A stretch of 64,000 bases of DNA from Roseovarius pelagicus. Its GTDB lineage: Bacteria > Pseudomonadota > Alphaproteobacteria > Rhodobacterales > Rhodobacteraceae. The number at the start of each line of letters is the position of its first letter. Position 1 is the first letter of the stretch. Made by a program: the position numbers and the translations under genes. This document shows, piece after piece, positions 39,051-47,506 of the stretch. The stretch is from the NCBI RefSeq assembly GCF_025639885.1, contig NZ_CP106738.1, forward strand, positions 868,001-932,000. Reading direction: 5' to 3'. Below the pieces are notes generated by a model. The model was not told where the DNA came from. It made no database searches and worked only from the letters and a program-made list of their open reading frames with translations.

Positions 39051-39960
39051 CGGTTTGTCCTCTTCTGCTGCCAGCGGCGGCCGGTGTTTTCACCGTGTCG
39101 GCCCCGGCGGGGTTCTCTGTCAGTTGCGCCAGACCATCCGCCCCGGCGCGCAGCCAGTCGAGATCGTCGGAATAGCGATGTCGCAGCGTCCTACGCTGCT
39201 CTTTGGTAAAGGGATGCCAGCCACCGTCCCCGGCGTGCCGCAATTGATCGGGATCCTGCCCACGCTCGGCCAGATGCCCGCGCAGAGTGTCCAGGTCCGG
39301 CGACCGGTTCAGCCACTCGCGCGCATGGCATTGCGGGGGTTTTGCAAGACCACACATGATTGTCAGCTTGCGCTCAGGTACACTTGCAAAGGATTCGTGT
39401 AACAGCACGGTAATTTGAGCGTCGGGCAGTGCGCAGGCCAGATCCGTGATGACCCCCTTCCAGCTACGCGGGCTGTTGGCCATGTGATCCAATGCGACGG
39501 CGCCCGGAATGGCACCGTGACGGGGGATCGAAAAGGCCAGCGCCGATGCCCAATACGCATCCTGCGCCCGGATACTGAACACGACCCTGTCAATGCGCCC
39601 TCCCAGCGCATTACGGTATCGTGCCATCCGTTCGCCAATTGCAGGGTAGAGCCGCATATCGCGAATGTTGCGTAATGGAGAGCCGATGAGGTTCTCATCG
39701 CTGATGATCAGGCGTTCAGCCCCGGCATCACGCAGCTTTGCCATTTGTAGGGCGACCCGCCCACGGGCACGCCTCAGCTGCTCTGAGGCAGGCACCAGAC
39801 CGGGGCGCGGGACAACACCAGTCAGCAGGCCGGCACGCATTTCCGCAGGCCCCCAAAAGGCTGTTCCGCGCGCGCGCAGCGGGGCTGCATTCTGGCGCAT
39901 ATAGTATTGAAAGCTGGTCGAGGCCGTGCGATGCGCACCGGGATGCAGGATGATGTCCAT
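39022..39960 (-). CDS. Sulfotransferase-like P-loop protein
   Basis: 312 residues from the ATG at 39960, where the conserved part begins ([18 protein letters not shown]). [11 protein letters not shown] fits the 5'-phosphosulfate-binding loop of sulfotransferase-like proteins (GxxKTGTTSLQ type). A later stretch, [19 protein letters not shown], fits the 3'-phosphate side. The true substrate is unknown. It overlaps the mutase gene by 29 bases, so the two are coupled, although no connection between sulfation and the mutase is obvious. Confidence 0.6.
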   Translation of the reverse strand: MDIILHPGAHRTASTSFQYYMRQNAAPLRARGTAFWGPAEMRAGLLTGVVPRPGLVPASEQLRRARGRVALQMAKLRDAGAERLIISDENLIGSPLRNIRDMRLYPAIGERMARYRNALGGRIDRVVFSIRAQDAYWASALAFSIPRHGAIPGAVALDHMANSPRSWKGVITDLACALPDAQITVLLHESFASVPERKLTIMCGLAKPPQCHAREWLNRSPDLDTLRGHLAERGQDPDQLRHAGDGGWHPFTKEQRRTLRHRYSDDLDWLRAGADGLAQLTENPAGADTVKTPAAAGSRRGQTDDIEQRRLA

Positions 39961-40138
39961 GTCAGATCGCGCCTTTCGCAAGGACGCCGCACCGTGCGGT
40001 CGCCGGGGGGAAAACTCCCGCCTTTTTTGCGCCGCCAATCCTTGGGATGCGATTAACATTGATTTTTCCGCTCCACTGCCGATGCTTGGGATCGTAATCA
40101 GCGGGTCAGGCCCTATATCTAGCCTGACAGGAGAGATG

Positions 40139-40585
40139 ATGAAACAGTTGCTGGCCCTTGTTATTGCTTGCATTATCGCAGCGCCTCTGGCGGCCGAAGA
40201 GGTTGCCGTGGTGCCTGAGCAGAGTATTTTCGTCGATGGTACAGACGTCGATTTGAATGAATTTTTATGGAAAAATCGCCCGCTTGTGATCTTTGCCGAT
40301 AGTGAATTCGACCAGCGTTTTGTTCGGCAGATGGAATTACTGAACGCACGGCTGGACGAACTGGCAGAGCGTGATGTCGTCATTCTGACCGACACCGACC
40401 CATCAGCGCAAAGCCCCCTGCGCGAGCGGTTGCGCCCGCGTGGTTTCATGTTGGCGCTGATCGTTAAGGACGGCACGATATACCTGCGCAAGCCGTTTCC
40501 ATGGGACGTGCGCGAAATCACCCGCACCATCGACAAACTGCCGATGCGCCAGCAGGAAATCCGCGAACGCCGCGAGGCAGGCTGA
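40139..40585 (+). CDS. DUF4174 exported protein
   Basis: About 148 residues with a signal peptide (MKQLLALVIACIIAAPLAAE) and a thioredoxin-like DUF4174 domain: RPLVIFADSEFDQRFVRQMEL, then RDVVILTDTD and GFMLALIVKDGTIYLRKPFPW. There is no CxxC pair, so it is not a redox thioredoxin. The AGGAG at 40129-40133 fits the second ATG (40139) better than the first (40136). Divergent from the sulfotransferase-like gene and convergent with pccA. Function unknown. Confidence 0.75.
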   Translation: MKQLLALVIACIIAAPLAAEEVAVVPEQSIFVDGTDVDLNEFLWKNRPLVIFADSEFDQRFVRQMELLNARLDELAERDVVILTDTDPSAQSPLRERLRPRGFMLALIVKDGTIYLRKPFPWDVREITRTIDKLPMRQQEIRERREAG

Positions 40586-40676
40586 GCTAGGCATTCCGGC
40601 GCACAATGCTGCATGCCCTGCGAATGGCCTTGCCTGTCTCGGCTCGAATGCTCTGCGGCGTTCCCAAGCATAACAA

Positions 40677-42677
40677 TTATTCGAATTCCATGATCACATC
40701 GTCCACCGCCAGACTGTCGCCTGCACCGGCGTTGATCTTACTGACGACCGCCTTCCGCTCGGCGCGCAGGATGTTCTCCATTTTCATCGCCTCAATCGTG
40801 CAGAGCGCCTGCCCTTCCTGCACCTCATCGCCGACGGCCACATTGACCTTGACGATCAGACCCGGCATCGGACACAGCAGCATCCGCGACGTGTCAGGTG
40901 CCTCTTTCTCGGGCATCAGCTGGGCCAGGTCGGCCTGACGCGGCGTGCGCACGTGCACTTTCATATCCGCGCCGCGGCTGCGGATGCGGAACCCGCCCGA
41001 CACTTTGCCGACCTTCAGCACCAGTGGCGTCCCGTCCACATCAAGCGTCGCCAACTGGTCGCCCGGCGTCCAGTCGCTGCGTACCTTGACCTCGCTGCCA
41101 CCCTCGAAACGCACAGTCGCGCCGCCCTTGTAGGCGTTGATCGAAACCGCGTGGCGTTGCCCTTGCAGCGTCACGACCCAATCCTCGCCAACATGGCGCT
41201 CGTGGTTGTCCATCCGGCCCGACACGCGGGTGCGCCGAATTTCGGCAACCCGGTGCATCGCAGCACAAGAGGCCGCAATACGGCGCAGCGCGTCATCGTC
41301 CAGATCAACACCATTGAACCCATCGGGATATTCTTCTTCGATGAAGGCCGTGGTGATGTTGCCCGAGATAAACTTGGGATGATCCATCACTGCGCTGAGG
41401 AACGGCAGGTTATGGCCGATGCCTTCGACTTCGAACGCATCAAGCGCGTTGCGCATCCCTTCAATGGCCGCCGCGCGGTCTGGCCCCCAAGTGCAGAGTT
41501 TGGCGATCATGGGGTCATAATACATGCTGATTTCGCCGCCCTCGTACACACCGGTATCGTTGCGCACGATGGCCCCTTCGACGTTCAGGGATTCCGGCGG
41601 ACGATAGCGCGTCAGCCGCCCGATAGAAGGCAGGAACCCGCGATAGGGATCCTCGGCATAAAGACGGCTCTCCATTGCCCAGCCGTTCAGCTTCACATCG
41701 TCCTGCGTGATGCTCAGCGCCTCGCCATTGGCGACGCGGATCATCTGTTCGACCAGATCGACCCCGGTGATCAGTTCGGTCACAGGATGCTCCACCTGCA
41801 AACGGGTGTTCATCTCAAGAAAGTAAAAATTCCGGTCCCCATCCACGATGAATTCGACCGTGCCCGCGCTGGTGTAATCCACCGCCTGCGCCAATGCGAC
41901 GGCCTGCTCGCCCATCGCCTTGCGGGTCTCGGCGTCCAAAAACGGGCTGGGTGCCTCTTCGATGACCTTCTGGTTACGGCGTTGAATGCTGCATTCGCGC
42001 TCGCCCAGATAGATGCCATTGCCATGCGCGTCGCACAGCACCTGAATCTCGATGTGGCGCGGCTGGGTGACAAACTTCTCGATGAAAATCCGATCATCGC
42101 CAAAGCTGTTGGCCGCTTCGTTCTTGGAACTCTGGAAACCCTCGCGTGCCTCGTCGTCATTCCACGCGATGCGCATCCCCTTGCCGCCACCGCCGGCGCT
42201 GGCCTTGATCATCACCGGGTAGCCGACCTGGTTCGAGATTTTGACAGCCTCATCGGCGTCCTCGATCAACCCCATGTAACCCGGGACAGTGCTAACCTCG
42301 GCCTCCTGCGCGATCTTCTTGCTGGTGATCTTGTCGCCCATTGCCTCGATCGCCCCTTTAGGCGGCCCGATAAAGGCAACACCTGCGGCCTCAAGCGCCT
42401 CGGCAAATTTGCTGTTTTCCGACAGAAACCCATAGCCGGGATGCACGGCCTCGGCGCCGGTCTGGCGGATCGCGTCCATCACCTTGTCGATAACGATATA
42501 GCTCTCGTTTGCGGGGGGCGGGCCGATATGCACCGCTTCGTCCGCCATGCGGACATGCAGGGCGTTGCGATCAGCGTCCGAGTAGATGGCAACCGTCGCG
42601 ATGCCCATTTCGCGCGCGGTTTTGATAACCCGGCAGGCGATTTCGCCACGGTTGGCAATCAGGATTTTCTTGAACAT
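40677..42677 (-). CDS. pccA: Propionyl-CoA carboxylase, biotin-containing alpha subunit
   Basis: 666 residues. Carboxylates its own biotin with ATP and bicarbonate for transfer by PccB. Domains in order: biotin carboxylase N-domain (MFKKILIANRGEIACRVI), ATP-grasp (KASAGGGGKGMRI), C-domain (HPVTELITGVDLVEQMIRVA), a BT linker region, and the biotinyl domain with EAMKM about 35 residues from the end. The ATG at 42677 starts the conserved N-terminus, and upstream in-frame codons are not conserved. Separated from pccB by about 3.1 kb of small genes. Confidence 0.95.
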   Translation of the reverse strand: MFKKILIANRGEIACRVIKTAREMGIATVAIYSDADRNALHVRMADEAVHIGPPPANESYIVIDKVMDAIRQTGAEAVHPGYGFLSENSKFAEALEAAGVAFIGPPKGAIEAMGDKITSKKIAQEAEVSTVPGYMGLIEDADEAVKISNQVGYPVMIKASAGGGGKGMRIAWNDDEAREGFQSSKNEAANSFGDDRIFIEKFVTQPRHIEIQVLCDAHGNGIYLGERECSIQRRNQKVIEEAPSPFLDAETRKAMGEQAVALAQAVDYTSAGTVEFIVDGDRNFYFLEMNTRLQVEHPVTELITGVDLVEQMIRVANGEALSITQDDVKLNGWAMESRLYAEDPYRGFLPSIGRLTRYRPPESLNVEGAIVRNDTGVYEGGEISMYYDPMIAKLCTWGPDRAAAIEGMRNALDAFEVEGIGHNLPFLSAVMDHPKFISGNITTAFIEEEYPDGFNGVDLDDDALRRIAASCAAMHRVAEIRRTRVSGRMDNHERHVGEDWVVTLQGQRHAVSINAYKGGATVRFEGGSEVKVRSDWTPGDQLATLDVDGTPLVLKVGKVSGGFRIRSRGADMKVHVRTPRQADLAQLMPEKEAPDTSRMLLCPMPGLIVKVNVAVGDEVQEGQALCTIEAMKMENILRAERKAVVSKINAGAGDSLAVDDVIMEFE

Positions 42678-42735
42678 TGCACGTCCCCTTGATGGTCTTG
42701 GCGGGCCGTTCCCGGCCCGCGTCTGGCATAAAAAA

Positions 42736-42764
42736 GACCACCGGCGGAAACTCCGCCGATGGTC
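42736..42764 (-). terminator. Rho-independent terminator of the 69-residue lipoprotein gene
   Basis: Arms of 12 bases, GACCACCGGCGG and CCGCCGATGGTC, pair with one G-U. On the minus strand the stem is followed by TTTTTATG. It lies about 43 bases past the lipoprotein stop and just before pccA. Confidence 0.8.
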
Positions 42765-42806
42765 TCGCAAAAATCAGGTACGCACCGCAGGGATGCGTCA
42801 GTCAGG

Positions 42807-43016
42807 TCAGCTACATTTACCCGGATTGGTCTGACAGAAAATGGTGTTACCTGCCGCGCCGACCGCTGCACCGGTAAGGATGTTGGTATTGAGCACTGCC
42901 GCCGTACCAGCGCCAGCCGCGCCACCGATGATGGCTTGCTCACCGGCCGTGTCGCCGCAGGCCACAAGGCCGAGCAATGCCAAAGCCGCGCCTGAGATTT
43001 TGAGATACTGTCGCAT
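42807..43016 (-). CDS. Small glycine-rich lipoprotein
   Basis: 69 residues with a lipoprotein signal (LALLGLVAC, lipid-attached Cys at about 20) and a glycine-rich segment IIGGAAGAGTAAVLNTNILTGAAVGAAGN resembling glycine-zipper motifs that insert in or dimerise at membranes. A second and third Cys lie near the end (FCQTNPGKCS). An AGGTGG ribosome site precedes the ATG, and a terminator follows, so it is a single-gene transcript. Probably an outer-membrane-associated lipoprotein; role unknown. Confidence 0.72.
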   Translation of the reverse strand: MRQYLKISGAALALLGLVACGDTAGEQAIIGGAAGAGTAAVLNTNILTGAAVGAAGNTIFCQTNPGKCS

Positions 43017-43440
43017 GATGAACCACCTTTCAACTGAAAGCGGGCAACGTCGCCCGTCTTGGTTACATCAACGCGGGACGGGCCGAATAGTTCCCTGCGC
43101 CGGGTGCCGCCAACGGCATTGGCACCATACCGCCGCCGACGCTGCGATGGGCTGCTCGGGGCATGAAAAAAGGGCGGCTTGCGCAACAATGCGCAGAGCC
43201 GCCCATCAGGGGAAGGGTAACGGTTCAGACGAAATGTCTCGGGCCCTTGGGGAAGACCCGCCACTACAATATCAACGCTGCCCGCAAAACGCCCACACGC
43301 CAAGCGTACGGCATTACGGCGGCAGGGATCGGCCAAACTCCGCGTAAAATTACACGTCATGCGCGAATTCGTGCCACCGCGGCGCAAGCGCGCGACATTG
43401 CGCCCCTCATTTCGGGCGGTGAAATGAACACTGCCCGGCA
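43017..43440 (-). other. Gap of about 420 bases with a terminator but no clear gene
   Basis: The only strong element is the hairpin at 43172-43204. Between that and 43440 there is an open minus-strand frame without codon bias or a family I recognise. The segment could be a long 3' untranslated region of the 43441-43797 gene or a small RNA. The part nearest 43017 should carry the promoter of the lipoprotein gene. Confidence 0.4.
43172..43204 (-). terminator. Strong Rho-independent terminator, minus strand
   Basis: GGGCGGC (43172-43178) pairs with GCCGCCC (43198-43204), and TGCGCA repeats inside. On the minus strand the stem is followed by six T. It is 237 bases past the nearest upstream stop, leaving room for a small RNA. 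Confidence 0.78.
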
Positions 43441-43797
43441 TCACTTGCCCTCTGGTCCGAATGCATCGGGAAAAGATCGGCGCGCAGCCGCCTCGTCGAG
43501 AACCAGCAGCGCCTCGTAGCTTTCCGGGTCAAACGGGTCTTCAGCCGGCAGCACTTCGCGCCCGAAGAGCCAGCTCAGCCGCCCGGCATCCAGATTGCCA
43601 CGTTCAAACGGTTCGTTCCCGAAACACGCCCAAAGTGCGGCGACAAAGCCGGTATCGGCGCGCCGGTCCGGCGGGCGCCGGTCGCGATACCGCTCGCGCG
43701 CAACCAATGGCGTGGCACCCTTGGGATTGGCACGGCGAATTGTGAATTGGAAATCAGAACTGGGCAAACGCCCGGGAAACCCGCGATGCTTGATCAT
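43441..43797 (-). CDS. Hypothetical protein, 118 residues
   Basis: No family recognised with confidence. The N-terminal half is basic (GFPGRLPSSDFQFTIRRANPKG, RYRDRRPPDRRADTG) and the C-terminal half acidic (PAEDPFDPESYEALLVLDEAAARR). There is no signal peptide or membrane segment. It is similar in feel to small conserved genes of Rhodobacterales in the pcc region. Stand-alone, minus strand, with a distant terminator downstream. Confidence 0.5.
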   Translation of the reverse strand: MIKHRGFPGRLPSSDFQFTIRRANPKGATPLVARERYRDRRPPDRRADTGFVAALWACFGNEPFERGNLDAGRLSWLFGREVLPAEDPFDPESYEALLVLDEAAARRSFPDAFGPEGK

Positions 43798-43887
43798 GAT
43801 GCGCCCCCATTTCGGGCCAGCACATCACGCGGGAGAATCGGGACAGGCCAAGAGGCCTGTCCCGGTCGTGCTACGCGTCGTCGCGTA

Positions 43888-44037
43888 TTAGTACTTGCCG
43901 CCGTACTTGCCGGTCGACACTGGCTCAACCGTGATTGGCTCGGGTTCAACCACGACATACTCTTCTTCTTGCTGTGCACATGCGCTTGTAACGGCAACCA
44001 GTGCGACCGCGAAAAGGCCCTTAATAACGTTCGACAT
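43888..44037 (-). CDS. Very small lipoprotein, 49 residues
   Basis: MSNVIKGLFAVALVAVTSAC starts a lipoprotein signal with the lipidated Cys at residue 20. The 29-residue mature part is acidic and Pro/Val-rich and ends GKYGGKY. Its size recalls entericidin-like lipoproteins, but the sequence is not clearly one of them. The start is preceded by AGGAG at a short distance (CAGGAGTAAAAT). Function unknown. Confidence 0.65.
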   Translation of the reverse strand: MSNVIKGLFAVALVAVTSACAQQEEEYVVVEPEPITVEPVSTGKYGGKY

Positions 44038-44251
44038 ATTTTACTCCTGTCACTTCCTAGGTGTGATGTAAGGGCAGAGCCCACCCCATGCCCTCGACTC
44101 GAGGTTTGGATTGCTTGGGTGCATCCGGAGGTGAAGATAGAACAATTCATCGGCAATTGATACGAAAACGGACGATTGCAGGGGGGCTGTGGCTGCAAAG
44201 CCTCACAAACCCGCCAAACTGAACTTTGTCCCGCAAGATATTGTGCCATAG

Positions 44252-44641
44252 TCAAAACATCTCCCAGATGCAGGTATTGTTCTCGATCGCAAAGGCCTCA
44301 AAGACCTGCCGTGCGGTCGGGTCGGCAACGCCGAATTCTGTTTCCTTGTCCGCCAGCGAAATAACGATCTGGCGTGGGTGCGGTCCGATGTCCGACACCC
44401 GAGCCAACGCATATTCACGGCACAAATAGGTCAGATCGTCCAATACGACCTCGACCTGATCGGCGCGCGGGTCAAATCCGTCGGCCACGAACCGAAACCG
44501 ATAGACCAATCCGCCGCCGGGGCGATCGGTCAGAACTTCGTGCAACCGCGCGTTCAGGCCCGATGGCAGCACAAGCGCCGTTTCCGCCGCCTCTGCCGTG
44601 GCTGCCACGGCCGTTGTTGCCAATGCCCCTGCCCCTCTCAT
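44252..44641 (-). CDS. DUF6497-like exported protein
   Basis: 129 residues from the ATG at 44641, which overlaps the upstream stop by 4 bases. The start is a signal-like Ala-rich stretch (MRGAGALATTAVAATAEA) followed by a compact domain: LPSGLNARLHEVLTD, GLVYRFRFVADGFDP and VVLDDLTYLCREYAL. It resembles DUF6497 as I remember it; that assignment is tentative. It is the last gene of the run pccB, wHTH-cupin, 111-residue protein, this gene. Confidence 0.6.
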   Translation of the reverse strand: MRGAGALATTAVAATAEAAETALVLPSGLNARLHEVLTDRPGGGLVYRFRFVADGFDPRADQVEVVLDDLTYLCREYALARVSDIGPHPRQIVISLADKETEFGVADPTARQVFEAFAIENNTCIWEMF

Positions 44642-44973
44642 GTCGCGCACCGAACCCAGCGGGCGCGATTGGCTGCATCTTCCAGCACCGCGCGCAACCG
44701 CGACTCGGCCTCGGCTTGCGGGAACCGCCCGGACACCTCGCCGCCTGCTGCGATTGTCAGACCATCCTGCGTGTCTGTCACCTGCACGGCGGGGGCAAAT
44801 CCGCGCAGACCACGCAGCGCCCGCCACAAGTCCTGTCTGATCTGATGTGCGATGCGGTCCTTGCGCGCTGCGGGCAGTTTCGTACGAACCACCAGATCGA
44901 ACCGTACAGGAACGCGCCGCGCCAGCGTCACACTGTCGTCGTCGCGCAGCATATGCCAGCGGTTACGGCTCAT
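44638..44973 (-). CDS. Hypothetical protein of the pccB operon, 111 residues
   Basis: Starts MSRNRWHMLRDDDSVTLAR and has a globular alpha/beta look (VPVRFDLVVRTKLPAARK, VQVTDTQDGLTIAAGGEVSG). No domain name comes to mind with confidence. It overlaps the gene before and after it by 4 bases each (ATGA), so it is a genuine member of the operon. Confidence 0.6.
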   Translation of the reverse strand: MSRNRWHMLRDDDSVTLARRVPVRFDLVVRTKLPAARKDRIAHQIRQDLWRALRGLRGFAPAVQVTDTQDGLTIAAGGEVSGRFPQAEAESRLRAVLEDAANRARWVRCAT

Positions 44974-45794
44974 TCCGGGGCGTCCTCGGGGACAGTGGAA
45001 AATTCTGCCGGGCTGATGATCTCGATCAGCTCCATATCGTCCGAATGCCGCACCTCGCGGTGGCGGATGCCCGGTGGTTGCAGCACGCAGGATCCGGCGC
45101 GCAGGGTATGCTCGCCCTCGCCCTCATACTCGAACACCACCCAGCCTTGGGTGACGTAAACCATTTGAAATTCAAGATCATGGCTATGCCACGCGCCGGG
45201 GCTTTCCTCGCCGGGAACCGCGCGGATCACATGCGCGCCGAATTTGCCCTTGGTCGCCGCGTTGATCCCCAGATCGCGATACTCGAAGAAGGCACGCAGA
45301 CCTTGACCCACGAACTTGCCATCATCGGCGTGAGCGATGGTGAAGGCCTGGTTTTGATAGCGTGGATGTTGTGGAGATGACCGCCAGTGCTCCCGAACGA
45401 ATACGGATTTGTCGTCCTCCATTTCACCGATCAGTTGCTCAATCTTAGTCCGATCCTCGCCAGATTCCTCTAGCTCACCAAGGACTTGGCTAGAGTCAAT
45501 TTTGCCTAAGGCGAATTTTACAAAAGGGTTGCGATAATCTCTGATTTCCCATTTTGCGGGCCCGACTTTCGCAAAAACGTCTCGCGCATTTCCGTTTGCT
45601 GCGCCTTTCCGCTCTCCACTTGAATGATCTGAACAGTAGTCATGGATAGAACCGCGAATGCTTGCCTGTAAGTCTTTCTGTTCATTTTGCTCATTGAACA
45701 CAAAACGATTTTGCGCCAACTGACTGACATGAGCAGCTCCACCCAAGTCGTCGAGCGCACGTATTAGCGTATATACCCAATTTGCATTTGCCAT
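44970..45794 (-). CDS. Hybrid protein: winged-helix N-terminus fused to cupin domain
   Basis: 274 residues. Residues 150-274 are a normal cupin (AFTIAHADDGKFVGQGLRAF, then WHSHDLEFQMVYVTQGWVVF with metal-binding His-x-His and Glu, then PPGIRHREV) that elsewhere, as I recall, is a gene of about 130 codons. Residues 1-85 (NWVYTLIRALDDLGGAAHVSQ to KVGPAKWEIRDY) look like a HARE-type or restriction-associated winged-helix domain, followed by a 65-residue linker. The first 440 bases are clearly AT-richer than the cupin part and the flanks, and the gene begins 11 bases after the pccB stop. It looks like a recent insertion that captured the cupin frame. Confidence 0.7.
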   Translation of the reverse strand: MANANWVYTLIRALDDLGGAAHVSQLAQNRFVFNEQNEQKDLQASIRGSIHDYCSDHSSGERKGAANGNARDVFAKVGPAKWEIRDYRNPFVKFALGKIDSSQVLGELEESGEDRTKIEQLIGEMEDDKSVFVREHWRSSPQHPRYQNQAFTIAHADDGKFVGQGLRAFFEYRDLGINAATKGKFGAHVIRAVPGEESPGAWHSHDLEFQMVYVTQGWVVFEYEGEGEHTLRAGSCVLQPPGIRHREVRHSDDMELIEIISPAEFSTVPEDAPE

Positions 45795-45805
45795 TATAAA
45801 TTACA

Positions 45806-47338
45806 TCACAGCGGAATATTATCGTGCTTCTTCCACGGCATCTGCGCCTTCTTGTTGCGCAGGGACGCAAAGGCGCGGCTGACGCGCATGCGCGTGGAAT
45901 GCGGCATGATCACCTCGTCGATAAATCCCCGCTCTGCGGCGACAAAGGGATTGGCGAACCGGTCCTCATAGTCCTTGGCATGTGCCGCGATCTTGTCCGG
46001 GTCGGCGGCATCGGCGCGGTGAATGATCTCGGCGGCGCCCTTGGCCCCCATCACCGCGATCTCGGCGGTGGGCCACGCATAGTTGAAATCCGCGCGCAGA
46101 TGCTTGGACGCCATCACGTCGTAGGCCCCGCCATAGGCTTTGCGGGTGATCACCGTGACCATCGGTACTGTCGCCTCGCCATAGGCAAAGAGCAGCTTGG
46201 CCCCGTGCTTGATCACGCCGCCATATTCTTGGCCCGTGCCGGGCAGGAAGCCGGGCACATCCACCAGCGTCAGCAGCGGGATCTCGAAACAATCGCAGAA
46301 CCGGACAAAGCGCGCGGCCTTGCGCGAGCTGTCAATATCCAGACAGCCGGCCAGCACCATCGGCTGATTGGCCACGACACCGACGGTCTGCCCCTCCAGC
46401 CGGATGAACCCGGTGATGATGTTCTTGGCGAAATCTTCCTGTATCTCGTAAAAGTCGCCCTCATCCGCCAGCTTGGTGATCAGTTCCTTCATGTCGTAGG
46501 GCGTGTTCGGATTGTCCGGCACCAGCGTATCGAGAGAGGGCTCGATCCGACCCGGCTCGTCAAAGAACGGGCGCACGGGCGGCTTTTCGCGGTTGGATGC
46601 GGGCAGCAGATCGACCAGACGGCGCACCTCTGCCAGCGCCTCTACGTCATTCTCGAACGCGCCGTCGGCGACAGATGATTTGCGGGTATGGGTCGAGGCA
46701 CCACCCAGCTCTTCGGCCGTGACCTGTTCGTTGGTCACGGTCTTGACCACGTCGGGACCAGTGACGAACATATAAGAGCTGTCTTTGACCATAAAGATGA
46801 AATCGGTCATCGCAGGCGAATAGACCGCCCCGCCCGCACAAGGCCCCATAATCACGCTGATCTGCGGGATCACGCCCGAGGCCATGATGTTGCGCTGGAA
46901 AATCTCGGCGTAGCCCGCGAGGCTGTCGACGCCTTCCTGAATGCGCGCGCCGCCGGAATCGTTCAGACCAATGACAGGCGCGCCGTTTTCCAGCGCCATA
47001 TCCATGATCTTGCAGATCTTCTTGGCGTGGGTTTCCGAAACCGACCCGCCCAGAACGGTAAAATCCTGACTATAGACATAGACCATGCGACCATTGATCG
47101 TTCCCCAACCGGTCACGACCCCGTCGCCATATGGGCGGCTGTCTTCCATGCCGAAATCGGTACAGCGGTGGGCCACAAACATATCGAACTCTTCAAAGCT
47201 GCCATCGTCCAGCAACAGCTCCAGCCTTTCGCGCGCAGTCAGCTTGCCCTTGGCGTGCTGCGCCTCGATGCGGCGTGCGCCGCCACCCAGACGCGCGGCG
47301 TCGCGGCGGTCTTCGAGTGTTTGCAAAATATCTTTCAT
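45806..47338 (-). CDS. pccB: Propionyl-CoA carboxylase, carboxyltransferase beta subunit
   Basis: 510 residues. Transfers carboxyl from biotin on PccA to propionyl-CoA, forming (S)-methylmalonyl-CoA. Starts [20 protein letters not shown]; the crotonase-fold halves show [39 protein letters not shown] and [18 protein letters not shown]. The ATG at 47338 follows the family start; upstream in-frame codons run into the operator region. Probably activated or controlled by the ScfR regulator at 48861 through TTTGCAAA-like palindromes upstream. Confidence 0.96.
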   Translation of the reverse strand: MKDILQTLEDRRDAARLGGGARRIEAQHAKGKLTARERLELLLDDGSFEEFDMFVAHRCTDFGMEDSRPYGDGVVTGWGTINGRMVYVYSQDFTVLGGSVSETHAKKICKIMDMALENGAPVIGLNDSGGARIQEGVDSLAGYAEIFQRNIMASGVIPQISVIMGPCAGGAVYSPAMTDFIFMVKDSSYMFVTGPDVVKTVTNEQVTAEELGGASTHTRKSSVADGAFENDVEALAEVRRLVDLLPASNREKPPVRPFFDEPGRIEPSLDTLVPDNPNTPYDMKELITKLADEGDFYEIQEDFAKNIITGFIRLEGQTVGVVANQPMVLAGCLDIDSSRKAARFVRFCDCFEIPLLTLVDVPGFLPGTGQEYGGVIKHGAKLLFAYGEATVPMVTVITRKAYGGAYDVMASKHLRADFNYAWPTAEIAVMGAKGAAEIIHRADAADPDKIAAHAKDYEDRFANPFVAAERGFIDEVIMPHSTRMRVSRAFASLRNKKAQMPWKKHDNIPL

Positions 47339-47404
47339 GGTGATCCCCCTCGCGTTTGACGCAAGGTACACTGGGAATCGCCTCCACCGAAAGCAGATTT
47401 CGGC

Positions 47405-47418
47405 AAATTTGCAAATTT
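47405..47418. promoter_or_regulatory. Candidate PccR/ScfR operator, perfect 14-bp palindrome
   Basis: AAATTTGCAAATTT is a perfect palindrome 67 bases before the pccB start, in the space shared with the divergent MFS gene. It contains TTTGCAAA, the core of the site I remember for PccR of Rhodobacter sphaeroides. Matches the regulator gene nearby; binding is inference. Confidence 0.6.
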
Positions 47419-47439
47419 CTGGAAATATCATTTGGCTAA

Positions 47440-47455
47440 TATGCAAAATTGCATA
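47440..47455. promoter_or_regulatory. Second candidate PccR/ScfR site before pccB and the MFS gene
   Basis: TATGCAA-AA-TTGCATA, 7-bp arms, lies 22 bases from the first palindrome and 52 bases before the MFS start. Sequence relationship to TTTGCAAA is partial. Confidence 0.5.
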
Positions 47456-47506
47456 GACGGCCATAGACACATGGACTCTTGTCAATCACAGGAATAGCCA
47501 AATCAA

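Noticed and set aside
39961..40671. In-frame extension of the sulfotransferase-like gene upstream of 39960
   Set aside because: The added residues are Arg/Ser-rich and lie opposite the signal-peptide gene of DUF4174; homology starts at [10 protein letters not shown].
42659..43444. Open minus-strand frame of 261 codons across the small lipoprotein gene
   Set aside because: It covers two terminators and the lipoprotein gene in another frame and looks like no protein family.
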